DNA of 64,000 nt, from contig NZ_CP066265.1 in assembly GCF_023278085.1 (NCBI RefSeq), positions 5,218,501 to 5,282,500 on the forward strand. The letters run 5' to 3'. This stretch comes from Pseudomonas syringae (GTDB lineage Bacteria; Pseudomonadota; Gammaproteobacteria; Pseudomonadales; Pseudomonadaceae). The notes below the pieces were generated by a model that saw only the letters and a list, made by a program, of their open reading frames with translations, did no database searches and was not told where the DNA came from. The position numbers and the translations under genes are program-made. The number at the start of each line of letters is the position of its first letter. The first letter of the stretch is position 1. Of the stretch, positions 56,501-64,000 are shown piece by piece.

Positions 56501-58039
56501 AGCCAGACGCAACTGCCTGACGGACGCTGGCTCAATCAGCTGTATTACGGCAGCGGGCATCTACACCAGATCAATCTGGACGGCCAGGTCATCAGTGATT
56601 TCGAGCGTGACCGCTTGCACCGCGAAGTGCTGCGCACCCAAGGTCAGATCATCACCCGCAGCGAATACGACCGCAGCGGCCGACTGCGCTCGCGTAAGCG
56701 CCGGCTCGCAAGCCAGTCACCGATCCTTCCGGCCGCGGAGCAGAAACACTTCGACTTCGACCCGGCAGACAACCTGATTGGCCGCCTCGACCAGCAGCCA
56801 CGAGGTGACCATCGCCAGTTGCTGCACTACGACGCCACCGGCCGCATCATCGCCAGCCAGGACAACGTTCAGGGCCAGAACGAAACCTTCGCTTACGACG
56901 CCGCCGCCAACCTCCTCGACGGCCCGCCGAAAAGCGCGGGGCTGGTGGTGCATAACAAGCTGCTGACTTATCAGGACAAACGCTACCGCTACGACGCCTT
57001 CGGCCGAATGATCGAAAAACGCAGCGGCAGCCAGCGCGTCCAGCGCTTTATCTACGACGCGGAACACCAGTTGATCGAAGTGCGCAACCACGGCGGCGCG
57101 CGCGACACCGTAGTGAAGATGGCCTACGACCCGCTAGGGCGGCGGATTGCCAAGACCGAGCACGACGAGCACGGCTTTCCGCTCGGCGAAACCCGCTTCA
57201 CCTGGGACGGCATGCGCCTGCTGCAAGAAAAGAAGCACAGTCAGACCAGCCTGTACGTGTACCCCGACAGCGGCTACGAGCCTCTGGCCCGCATCGATGG
57301 CACGGGCGCACTGCAAAAGGTCCGCTACTACCACAACGACCTCAACGGCCTGCCCGAACAACTGACCGAAAACGACGGCCAGACCGTCTGGCAAGCGCGC
57401 TACCGGGTCTGGGGCAACACCGTCGAAGAAATCCGCGAGCCCTACTACATCGAAGAACAGAACCTGAGATTCCAGGGCCAGTACCTCGATCGCGAAACAG
57501 GGCTGCACTACAATACGTTCCGGTTTTATGATCCGGATATTGGCCGGTTTACCACGCCGGACCCGATTGGGTTGGCGGGTGGGTTGAATCTTTATCAGTA
57601 CGCGCCGAATCCGATTGGGTGGGTGGATCCGTGGGGGTGGAGTCCGAGCTCTGCGCTGGATAGATCGTTAGGTGGGGTTGTAGGAGATAACATGCAGGCA
57701 CAGCATGTTATTCCGGTACAAGTATGGAATCGTCACGAAGGATTCCTTAACAGGATTGGAATGGACGGCACACGGGACAAGGCCAGCAACGGTCTGCTCA
57801 TGCCTGACAGTGAAGCTAAAGCAAAAGTTATCGGAAGAAAGGTCCACCACAACGGATCGCACAAAGACTATTCCGACCTTGTCGATGAGAAGTTAAAAAG
57901 AATTTCCAAACGTTACTCTCGAAAAGAAATATCTCGGGCGCAAGCTAGGCAGCATGTTGAATCACTTCAACGCAGCCTTCGCAAGAAAACTGTATCAGGA
58001 AAGATACGAACAAAATCAAGTACTGGTCGACTTTGCTAA
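53558..58039 (+). CDS. rhs: PAAR-Rhs T6SS effector with AHH/HNH-nuclease-like tip
   Basis: A 1493-aa polymorphic toxin. A complete prePAAR motif AARLGDGLEH (A7-A8-R9, D12, H16) comes first, then TM helices (about 30-75), a PAAR domain (about 185-260) and a second hydrophobic region (265-310). YD/Rhs repeats (about 350-1320) form the cocoon, closed by GRFTTPDPIGLAGGLNLYQYAPNP and WVDPWG. The last 133 residues (from 1361) are a distinct toxin: AQHVIP (His1383), NGLLMP and VHHNGSHKDY (His1430, 1431, 1435). That pattern fits AHH/HNH-type nucleases, so DNA cleavage is the likely activity (inference). GC falls sharply in the tip. Confidence 0.9.
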   Translation: MSDALWAARLGDGLEHSSMMADILGGVLEVAAYAAIGSLATMAVVAATGITVATGGLGACVLGAVVGVIVGLAMSRTGADRGLTDLCETIANGLFPPTVQATILTGSTNTLINSIPAARAAGAVPSQMNPLRSLDSEQEDAENEEAPHTGPNLMSVGKPEESGFLDMAKGFFSQLWQPTVAEPVPGAVPKPLDLVTCMKHPPMPPQFLAEGSEKVSINGQPAVRSGDRSTCEAKVVSSGMVSSNVTIGGDSVVVREIRSGKTPGVGLALTVLMMLKGGKGKFRANLPCMLLSAVNGYVVSQVTGALNNAMSGSPNPVHAATGAKVLGGEDELDFVLPGVLLIDWQRFYNSRDERQHSLLGAGWSVPYEISVQIEPHPDGGERLIYTDEQARRIDMGSIALGGAVFSPGEGLAVRRNDNGQLLIESDDGLYRLFEPTLADPARLRLSQLGDRNDNRIYLDYNAAGKLIGLRDTLDLVQVELTYSAQWPERVQHVERLFADQQREVLVSYDYDALGNLAEVRDALGQVQRRFAYDAGQRMAEHQLPTGMRCFYEWAQVDSVEWRVVRHWTDEGDSYTFDYDLRNGITRVIDGLQRISVRHWNAQQQITEYTDTLGNTWRFNWSDERQLLSATDPLGGQYQYSYDEAGNLSETLDPLGRRESVLWLELWSLPLVETDAAGNNWSYRYDQRGNCIAETDPLGQVTQYRYDERGQTIEIIDATGKHKTLEWNDLGQLIEHVDCSGYPTRFSYDRHGYLQVVTDALGERTRYEHDRQGRLLHCQLPDERIEQYLRDGSGQLIGYVDPAGHATRYQYDRLGRVRQRVDAAGRSVQFSYDAYGRLQALTNENAESYRFTWDAGDRLTQQQDLDGSGRRYTYDALDSVIRLEYTPAPFGNGLAVVPDEPVAPIVHALERDAAGRLIAKVTDDGRTAYLYNPVDQLTGVTFTSHAGEEQSLSFTYDALGQLLEEQSAAGSLKYRYDELGNLSQTQLPDGRWLNQLYYGSGHLHQINLDGQVISDFERDRLHREVLRTQGQIITRSEYDRSGRLRSRKRRLASQSPILPAAEQKHFDFDPADNLIGRLDQQPRGDHRQLLHYDATGRIIASQDNVQGQNETFAYDAAANLLDGPPKSAGLVVHNKLLTYQDKRYRYDAFGRMIEKRSGSQRVQRFIYDAEHQLIEVRNHGGARDTVVKMAYDPLGRRIAKTEHDEHGFPLGETRFTWDGMRLLQEKKHSQTSLYVYPDSGYEPLARIDGTGALQKVRYYHNDLNGLPEQLTENDGQTVWQARYRVWGNTVEEIREPYYIEEQNLRFQGQYLDRETGLHYNTFRFYDPDIGRFTTPDPIGLAGGLNLYQYAPNPIGWVDPWGWSPSSALDRSLGGVVGDNMQAQHVIPVQVWNRHEGFLNRIGMDGTRDKASNGLLMPDSEAKAKVIGRKVHHNGSHKDYSDLVDEKLKRISKRYSRKEISRAQARQHVESLQRSLRKKTVSGKIRTKSSTGRLC

Positions 58040-58051
58040 AAAGAGGTTTTT

Positions 58052-58663
58052 ATGCATTACACACTTGCTTACAGGAAAGACAAAAATTGTCCAATCTTTA
58101 TCGACGGTGTTATTCACGAGGCCTTCTCTACCGGAGCGTACAACCGAGGAATGAGTCAGGACTGGCATTATGCAGATCCTGGAGAGCCTAAAGCAAAACT
58201 GCCAGAAAGCTTAGTTTTGATCACTAAAGACAAGCGATATGAATTCGACCTACGTACTAGTTTCGAAGGCCACATTGTGAGTGAGCGCTTTTGGTCTGCG
58301 TTAAAAACACTGAACATTGGCAGTTGGGAGGTCGCAAAACTTGATATCGTGTCTCCCAAAGGAGTGCCTATGGAGCAAGGAGGATATTACTTTATTCGCC
58401 AACAGATGTCAGAACTAGTATCCGCCGGCGTTATCGACTTGGACAAGTCATCCATTACATATAGGAAGACAGGAGAAATCAAAAGTATCGAAAGTCTTAT
58501 TCTTACAAGCGAAGCCACGTTAGACTTTTTTGAAATTGACGAAACGACGTTACTGGATATAGTCTTCCTATCCCCAGCCGCGGCCGAACTCGTCAACCAA
58601 TTAAATTTAAAGGGCGTAGAGATTGTAAGCACTGAGAAACTAGGCGCCATAAAGCCAGCTTGA
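58052..58663 (+). CDS. Putative Imm11-like immunity protein for the Rhs tip
   Basis: A 203-aa soluble protein with no signal peptide or TM. The segment around FEGHIVSERFWSALKTLNI and GYYFIR resembles the Imm11/DUF1629 immunity family; identification is by eye. It begins 13 nt after the rhs stop with AGAGG before the ATG, and shares the low GC and AT-rich codon use of the toxin tip. Position and composition indicate the cognate immunity gene. Confidence 0.75.
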   Translation: MHYTLAYRKDKNCPIFIDGVIHEAFSTGAYNRGMSQDWHYADPGEPKAKLPESLVLITKDKRYEFDLRTSFEGHIVSERFWSALKTLNIGSWEVAKLDIVSPKGVPMEQGGYYFIRQQMSELVSAGVIDLDKSSITYRKTGEIKSIESLILTSEATLDFFEIDETTLLDIVFLSPAAAELVNQLNLKGVEIVSTEKLGAIKPA

Positions 58664-58767
58664 TTGACTGAAGAACCAGAAGGTTTGAATACACATCTGG
58701 GACATCACTCCGGAAACAGTAGCGCGGGCCAATGCCACGAGCTCGCGCCAAACTCCACACAGCCACC

Positions 58768-59214
58768 TTAGACCCGACGATCAAACCAACACAACCAAAC
58801 CAACGGCGGCAGCAACGCAATCAACGCCGCCAGATCCAGCCAAACGTGCGACCAGACGCCGCCGCGCACCGAAATCAGGATGTCCTGAGGCGCCCAGAGC
58901 AGAAGCCCGGCAATCAGCCAGCCCCACGGCATGGCGCTTTTCAGGCGGTTGCCCAGATGCACGAGCGCCAGCATGTACACGGAATACGTTTGCAGGGTGG
59001 CGCCGAACAGGGCCATCCACCAGACCTGCTGCGCGCGGGCGGCGGCAGGAGCTGTTTCGGTCCAGAACGCCTGTTCGAGCGTGGTCAGGTAGCTGTCGAG
59101 CAAGCCGGAAAAGCCGGCCCAGGTGAACACGAGGCTGCCCAGCAAATGGGCGCCTGCAACGGCGTATAACCAGAGCACCAGCTTACGGCGTAGCGTGTCA
59201 GAAGAAAGTGGCAT
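58768..59214 (-). CDS. Unknown small membrane protein
   Basis: A 148-aa protein with four hydrophobic segments (about residues 11-35, 63-85, 95-112 and 120-142) rich in Trp. I do not recognise the family. The start at 59214 follows AAGGACCTGCA; the frame open to 59304 has no ribosome site. It is convergent with the immunity gene; the 104-nt gap between them shows no feature. Confidence 0.7.
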   Translation of the reverse strand: MPLSSDTLRRKLVLWLYAVAGAHLLGSLVFTWAGFSGLLDSYLTTLEQAFWTETAPAAARAQQVWWMALFGATLQTYSVYMLALVHLGNRLKSAMPWGWLIAGLLLWAPQDILISVRGGVWSHVWLDLAALIALLPPLVWLCWFDRRV

Positions 59215-59402
59215 TGCAGGTCCTTGGGGCGTCCTTGTGGGGATGGCGAGTGTAGCGGCTACGGGTGATGCCTGACACGTGGCCGGAACGGCGCATATAG
59301 GCAAAATTCATCGCCCGACACGCTCACCCCAACCCGTCAGCAGCCGATTAAATGATATCGGCCTTTTTCCGGCCTCTGCTTTTTCCTCTTTCGGACTCAA
59401 TC

Positions 59403-61421
59403 ATGAGCTTTCTATCTCGTTTTCGGGCTAGTACGTCGCGGACCGGAGGCGTACTCAATGTCATCACGTCTGCCCGGGAATTGAACAACAAACTGTCGGC
59501 CCTGAGTTTCGATCCGGTCTACCTCACCGGCTTCGTTTCGCCGCACGTGGATTTCGATCAGGTTGCGCGGGCGGTCGCTGCGCGCTTTCCCAATGCGAAG
59601 ATCAGTCTGTGTACGACATCAGGCGAACTCTGCTCCAGCAATGACTCGCTGTATTGCGCGGCGGATAACCAGTGGGACCGGATCGTGCTGGCACTGTTCG
59701 ACTCCAGCGTGATCACGAGCGCGGAGATGGTCCATATCCCGTTGCACAGCGAAGACATTCGCGGCACGGGCAGGCGCCTGTCGATGAGTGAGCGGATTGC
59801 GCGGCTGACTGACTCGATCAAGCGCACGCAGGTCAGCACGCCTGTCGACCATCGGGATACGCTGGCCTACGTCACGTTCGACGGCCTGTCCGCATCGGAG
59901 TCGTTCTTCATGGAAGCGCTGTACGAGTCGGGCCGTTTTCCGTGCCTGTTCGTCGGTGGCTCGGCGGGTGGCAAGGGCGATTTCAAGAAGACCTTGATCC
60001 ACGACGGCAAGCGCAGCTATGAAAACCACGCGCAGGTGGTGTTTCTCAAGAGCGCGAAGAACGTGCGCTTCGGCGTGTTCAAGAGCCAGAATTTTGAGGC
60101 TACGCCACTGAGCATGAGCGTTCTGACGGCATCGCTGGAAGAGCGCTATATCAGCCAGGTGGTCAATTCCAGAGGCGAGATCGCCACCATGGTAGCGGCG
60201 CTGTGTGACGCGCTGAAGTGCGAACGGCATGAACTGGAAGGCAAGCTGGCGCAGTACTCGTTCGCCATCCGGGTGGGCGAAGAGCTGTTCGTGCGTTCGA
60301 TTGCGCGTATCGATTACGAGAGCGAGCGTGTGCATCTGTTCTGCGACGTCGCGCCCGGCGAAGAGCTGGTGATGGTCAAGCGAACCTCGATGATCGATAC
60401 CACGCGCAAGGACTTCGCGCGTTTTCTGCAGGGCAAGTCCGGCAAGCCGTTGCTTGGCCTGTTGAGCGACTGCATTTTGCGCCGCCTGAATAACGGCAGC
60501 GAACTGAGTCGTATGAATGGCGTGTTCGGTGAAACGCCAGTGGTGGGTTTCTCGACCTTCGGAGAGATCCTGGGCCTTAACCTCAACCAGACCCTCACTG
60601 CCGTGTTCTTCTTCAAAGTGCCGGAAGGCCAGCCGTTCCGCGATGACTACATCGATAACTTCATCGCCTACTACGGCGAATTCAAGGCGTTTTTTCTGCG
60701 CCGTCAGATCAAGAAGCTGGCTGGCTTGAGCCATGTGGTGGTCAAGCAGATCGACCAGTTCAAGCAGCGCAACTTCGTTCAAACCATTGACCCGAGCGGT
60801 CTGGACGAGCAGATTCGTCCGGTGTTCAGCGGGCTGAGCGACCTGGGTGACGTGCTGGTCAAGGCTCATCACGATCAGGAAGAGATTGCCGGTCAGTTGC
60901 GCCACTACTCTGGCCAGTTGCATGTTTCGATGGACGAGCTTTCGCAGACCATCACGCAGCAGGAAACGGTCATCGACAAAGCAGGCAATACCGTCAAAAG
61001 CCTGGTTAGCCAGGCCGACGAGGTGGTGCTCGGTTCACGAGAGCTGGCCAAGTCCAGCCTGCGCATTCAGTCGGTTGTGCAGACGATCCAGCAGATCGCC
61101 GGGCAAACCAATCTGCTCGCCCTGAACGCCGCCATCGAGGCGGCGCGGGCAGGTGAAATGGGCCGGGGCTTTGCCGTGGTGGCCGATGAGGTGCGCCAGC
61201 TGGCGCAGAAGACCTCGCAGAACGCGAATGATATCGGCACCGATATCGAGCGTCTCGCCGAGGAAATTCGCAAGGTGGCGCAGCACATCGAGGAGCAGTC
61301 CCTGGAAGTCGGGACGCTCACCGGTTTGCTGTCTGAACTGGAAGGGTCGAGCGACATGACCGCGGGCACTTCGCAACGAACCCGGCAACTGGCGGATACG
61401 CTGGTGGGGCTGACGAAGTAG
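59403..61421 (+). CDS. FIST-domain methyl-accepting chemotaxis protein
   Basis: A 672-aa chemotaxis-type transducer with no obvious TM, so probably cytoplasmic. A FIST_N domain (about 30-220, with CTTSGEL and [15 protein letters not shown]) and FIST_C (about 225-365) form the sensor. A helical linker follows, then a short MCP signalling tip (about 560-610) with the hairpin [36 protein letters not shown] domains bind small ligands and in some proteins haem/NO. The start at 59403 gives the canonical N-terminus. The ligand and which Che array it serves are unknown. Confidence 0.85.
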   Translation: MSFLSRFRASTSRTGGVLNVITSARELNNKLSALSFDPVYLTGFVSPHVDFDQVARAVAARFPNAKISLCTTSGELCSSNDSLYCAADNQWDRIVLALFDSSVITSAEMVHIPLHSEDIRGTGRRLSMSERIARLTDSIKRTQVSTPVDHRDTLAYVTFDGLSASESFFMEALYESGRFPCLFVGGSAGGKGDFKKTLIHDGKRSYENHAQVVFLKSAKNVRFGVFKSQNFEATPLSMSVLTASLEERYISQVVNSRGEIATMVAALCDALKCERHELEGKLAQYSFAIRVGEELFVRSIARIDYESERVHLFCDVAPGEELVMVKRTSMIDTTRKDFARFLQGKSGKPLLGLLSDCILRRLNNGSELSRMNGVFGETPVVGFSTFGEILGLNLNQTLTAVFFFKVPEGQPFRDDYIDNFIAYYGEFKAFFLRRQIKKLAGLSHVVVKQIDQFKQRNFVQTIDPSGLDEQIRPVFSGLSDLGDVLVKAHHDQEEIAGQLRHYSGQLHVSMDELSQTITQQETVIDKAGNTVKSLVSQADEVVLGSRELAKSSLRIQSVVQTIQQIAGQTNLLALNAAIEAARAGEMGRGFAVVADEVRQLAQKTSQNANDIGTDIERLAEEIRKVAQHIEEQSLEVGTLTGLLSELEGSSDMTAGTSQRTRQLADTLVGLTK

Positions 61422-61432
61422 CCTGTTGATAG

Positions 61433-61458
61433 TCGGGACGCTGTTGCGAGCGTCCCGA
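61433..61458. terminator. Hairpin between convergent MCP and ydgA-like genes
   Basis: TCGGGACGCT and AGCGTCCCGA form a 10-bp perfect stem with a 6-nt loop. No T-run follows, so it may be a weak bidirectional terminator. Confidence 0.45.
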
Positions 61459-61474
61459 TCAACGGCTCGGCAGC

Positions 61475-62956
61475 TTACTGCTGACCCAGCGCGCCGACTT
61501 TGCCCATGATGGTGCTCACGAACTGTTGCACGGTCATTTTCTGGCCGTTGAAGTCGACCATTTCATTGGCGTAGTGCAGGTCGGAAACGATGTTGTCGCC
61601 GTCGACCTTGGCCAGTTGCATCATCTCGGCCATGACGCTGGCCATGTCGCTAGCGGCCTTGGCTTGCTCGGCGATCACTTTGAGGTCGGTCTGACCTTCG
61701 CGGATGGCCTGCTGAGTGGCGAGATCGCGAATCATCGGTTTGGACAGCACGACCTTGGCGTTGACCTCGCCGAGGGTTTTCAGCACCAGCGCATTGGAGG
61801 GCTGATCAAGCGAACCCGGATCAGTCAGGTCGACGGCGATGCGCATATGACTTTCGCCGTTGCTGGTTTTGAGCGAGAGCTTTTCCAGTTCGATATGCGG
61901 TTTGGCCGCCAACAGCTTCTTCAGCTGGGTATTCATCTGCTCCTGATCGGCAGGGCTCAGCTCGAGTCGGAAAGGCTGTTCCTGGGCCGCTGCGGCTTGC
62001 TGTTGCGGCAGGATCTTGTCCTGATAGAACTGGCCCAGCGCCTGGCTGGCCGCCGCGTCGAAGTTGGCAATTTTGAAGCCCATGTGCGCGGCGCCAACAT
62101 CCTTGCCGCCATAGGCAATCATGCCGGCGTCGTAGCTGACCTGAGCGGCCAGGTTGCCCGCGTCTTCCTGCGTCAGGTTGACGGCAGACAGATCCTTGAT
62201 CTGCACCTGTGGCTTGCCGACCACCTGGAAATTGAAGCCTTGGGCTTTCAGGTTGGTATGGCCCAGATAGAAGCTGGACTTGCCTTTGGTGCCGCCCGTA
62301 TCAAACGTCATGCCTTTGATTTCGATATTGACCGGACCGTCCGGCGAGGCGACGTTGAGTTGCAGAGAGTCCATGTCGCCGACAGCGCTGTATTTTTCAG
62401 CATCGGCAGACAACTCGGTTTTCAGCTCAAGACCGGAGAACTTGAACGTGCCGTCCACGTCGGTCATTTCCAGCGGTGCCATCTGCAGCCAGCCCTTGGT
62501 GGCGCGGTCGTAGCCGATGCTGGCCTGCCCTTTGAGTGGCGTGACGTCTTTGCTCATGGCAAACCACTTCTCGGAACTCGGACTTTTTTCCAGCTGGAAA
62601 TTGCTCAGGGCCATGACCGGCAGCAGGTTCAGGGTTTTCAGGCGGGACAACGGGACTGGACCGTGTTCAATCTGATCGACCAGCAGAAACTGGCTGTTCT
62701 GCGTGCTGTCCGCCAGGTTCTGGATATCGACGCTGTAATGCGCGGTGCTGCTGAAAAAGTGCTTGTCCAGCGAGACCAGTTTCAGCGTCACGCTGGTTTC
62801 ACTGCCCTTGAATGATTTGGCGAGTTGCTGATTGGCATTGCTGATCGAATCGTTCAGCGCGCCTTCCAGTTGATTGCCGGTGTACCAGGCACCCGCGGTA
62901 ATCAATGCGCCCGCCACGACGATAACGCCAACCGCTATTCCTGCTGATTTATTCAT
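61475..62956 (-). CDS. YdgA/DUF945 family protein
   Basis: A 493-aa DUF945 protein with an N-terminal signal-anchor helix (about residues 6-25, AGIAVGVIVVAGALITAGAW) and a large periplasmic part of repeated beta-rich segments. The family is widespread in Gammaproteobacteria; its function is not established. The start at 62956 gives the anchor; the frame open to 63064 does not add a plausible N-terminus. Ribosome site weak. The 278-bp gap upstream to the HAD gene holds no feature I can support. Confidence 0.82.
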   Translation of the reverse strand: MNKSAGIAVGVIVVAGALITAGAWYTGNQLEGALNDSISNANQQLAKSFKGSETSVTLKLVSLDKHFFSSTAHYSVDIQNLADSTQNSQFLLVDQIEHGPVPLSRLKTLNLLPVMALSNFQLEKSPSSEKWFAMSKDVTPLKGQASIGYDRATKGWLQMAPLEMTDVDGTFKFSGLELKTELSADAEKYSAVGDMDSLQLNVASPDGPVNIEIKGMTFDTGGTKGKSSFYLGHTNLKAQGFNFQVVGKPQVQIKDLSAVNLTQEDAGNLAAQVSYDAGMIAYGGKDVGAAHMGFKIANFDAAASQALGQFYQDKILPQQQAAAAQEQPFRLELSPADQEQMNTQLKKLLAAKPHIELEKLSLKTSNGESHMRIAVDLTDPGSLDQPSNALVLKTLGEVNAKVVLSKPMIRDLATQQAIREGQTDLKVIAEQAKAASDMASVMAEMMQLAKVDGDNIVSDLHYANEMVDFNGQKMTVQQFVSTIMGKVGALGQQ

Positions 62957-63234
62957 AATGACTCGAAGATATCCGTTCTGATGATGGAGAAGTCGTACCG
63001 AGACCGGCAGCACTGCCTGAAAACCGCGAGAGATTATCATCGCTGGAGCCCGACAGCCCAGCATTCACGGCCATTTCGCTGGGCACGCGGGCATTATGGC
63101 AGTCTGTTGGGCATGGCCTTTGGCCTTTTTGTTATTCGCCACATTGCGCTGAACACGTTTCTGAAACATAGGGTAGCCACGGTATTCATGGAAACGTTAG
63201 GCTGAAACCGAATTCGAATACCGGACGGGATCAC

Positions 63235-63924
63235 ATGAGCGAACAGCACAACGAACGAGGCCCTATCAAGGCCGTCATTTTCGATATGGATGGTCTGTTG
63301 CTGGACACCGAGGGTGTCTACACGGAAGTCACGCACCTGATTGCCAGCCGTCATGGGCGCACCTTCGACTGGTCGATCAAGCAGCACACTATTGGCCGCG
63401 GTGCTCGGGACTTCTCGGATTACGTGATCAAGGCGCTTGAACTGCCGATGTCGATCGACGAGTTTCTCGAAATTCGTGAGCCGATGCTTGACGAGCGCTT
63501 CCCCCGCGCCCCGGCAATGCCGGGTGCCGAAGCGCTGGTCCGCCATCTGGCCGCCAACAATATTCCGATCGCCGTGGGTACCAGTTCTTCGGTGCATTAC
63601 TTCAAGGCCAAGACGACGCTGCACCGGGCATGGTTCGAGCTGTTCGATACCATCGTGACGGCCGACGACCCGGAAGTGGGCGCTGCCAAGCCGGCCCCGG
63701 ACATCTTTCTGGTCGCCGCCCGCCGTCTTGGCGTCTCGCCGGCGGATTGCCTGGTCTTCGAAGACTCGCCGTTTGGCGTGACCGCCGCCAAGGCTGCCGG
63801 AATGTACGCCGTGGCAGTGCCGGACTCGCACATGCCGGTCGAGCAATACGAACATGCCGACCTGCTGCTCGCCTCGCTGGCCGACTTCCCGCTCAAGGCG
63901 TGGGGGCTGCCTGAACCCGATTGA
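63235..63924 (+). CDS. HAD-IA family phosphatase
   Basis: A 229-aa beta-phosphoglucomutase/GS1-like hydrolase: motif I FDMDGLLLDTEG, motif II VGTSS, motif III KPAPDIF and motif IV VFEDSPFG. Likely cytosolic phosphatase on a small phospho-metabolite; the substrate is not predictable. It runs 21 nt upstream of an aldo/keto reductase start in the same direction. Confidence 0.88.
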   Translation: MSEQHNERGPIKAVIFDMDGLLLDTEGVYTEVTHLIASRHGRTFDWSIKQHTIGRGARDFSDYVIKALELPMSIDEFLEIREPMLDERFPRAPAMPGAEALVRHLAANNIPIAVGTSSSVHYFKAKTTLHRAWFELFDTIVTADDPEVGAAKPAPDIFLVAARRLGVSPADCLVFEDSPFGVTAAKAAGMYAVAVPDSHMPVEQYEHADLLLASLADFPLKAWGLPEPD

Positions 63925-63944
63925 ATGACAAGGAGATGTTGAGC

Positions 63945-64000
63945 ATGAATTATCGAACCCTCGGCCAGTCCGGCCTCAAGGTTTCCACACTGACTCTCGG
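63945..64000 (+). CDS. Aldo/keto reductase, N-terminal fragment
   Basis: The first 18 complete codons (MNYRTLGQSGLKVSTLTL) are the typical aldo/keto reductase opening, most like the YajO/Kv-beta group. AAGGAG sits upstream. The gene continues past the end of the window. Confidence 0.8.
   Translation, partial: MNYRTLGQSGLKVSTLTL

Overview
The window reads as chromosomal DNA of a Pseudomonas of the syringae group. GC is high, GC3 is strong, and genes are dense with 1- or 4-nt overlaps. Gene content and order (aguBA, dctBD, nudE-yrfG, an HSI-I-type type VI secretion locus, paired RsmX-like sRNAs) fit that group. Species assignment is inference; no rRNA marker is present.

Left part (1-20.4 kb), mostly housekeeping and metabolism. 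The leftward aguBA operon (agmatine to putrescine) is followed by a repeat cluster. Next come a large kinase / M23-like / class III aminotransferase fusion, rfbB-rfbC (dTDP-sugar), and a DctB/DctD-type sensor kinase and sigma-54 activator pair with a small thioesterase-like gene. A second cluster of the same repeats, as a 139-bp-period tandem, precedes cysQ-nudE, the divergent yrfG, a LysR regulator, fdhD and an FdhF/YdeP-type molybdo-oxidoreductase. A glycine-zipper outer-membrane-type protein and a RecQ-family helicase close this part.

Centre (20.5-24.5 kb). An unknown single-pass protein is followed by two tandem RsmX-like small RNAs. Each has an identically spaced CTTACA-type upstream box, seven GGA motifs and a strong terminator. 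Next, on the minus strand, is an overlapping pair of unknown genes (glycine-rich membrane-active-looking protein plus four-TM protein) at the distal end of the T6SS operon.

Right-centre (23.4-58.7 kb). A complete type VI secretion locus runs outward from a 390-bp divergent promoter region near 40.9 kb. Leftward: fha, tssJ, tssK, tssL, tssM, tagF, pppA, ppkA, tagT, tagS, tagR, tagQ, i.e. the membrane complex plus the whole threonine-phosphorylation control circuit. Rightward: tssA, tssB, tssC, hcp, a 53-codon ORF, tssE, tssF, tssG, clpV, vgrG, an EagR-type chaperone, a prePAAR-PAAR-Rhs effector with an AHH/HNH-nuclease-like tip, and its putative immunity gene. TagJ, expected between hcp and tssE in this class, is absent. 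Hairpins flank hcp, and RsmA-type CANGGANG sites lie over the starts of fha, tssJ and (nearly) clpV, which together with the adjacent rsmX pair suggests Gac/Rsm control.

Right end (58.7-64 kb). Here lie a small membrane protein, a soluble FIST-domain chemotaxis transducer, a YdgA/DUF945 protein, a HAD hydrolase and the start of an aldo/keto reductase that runs off the window.
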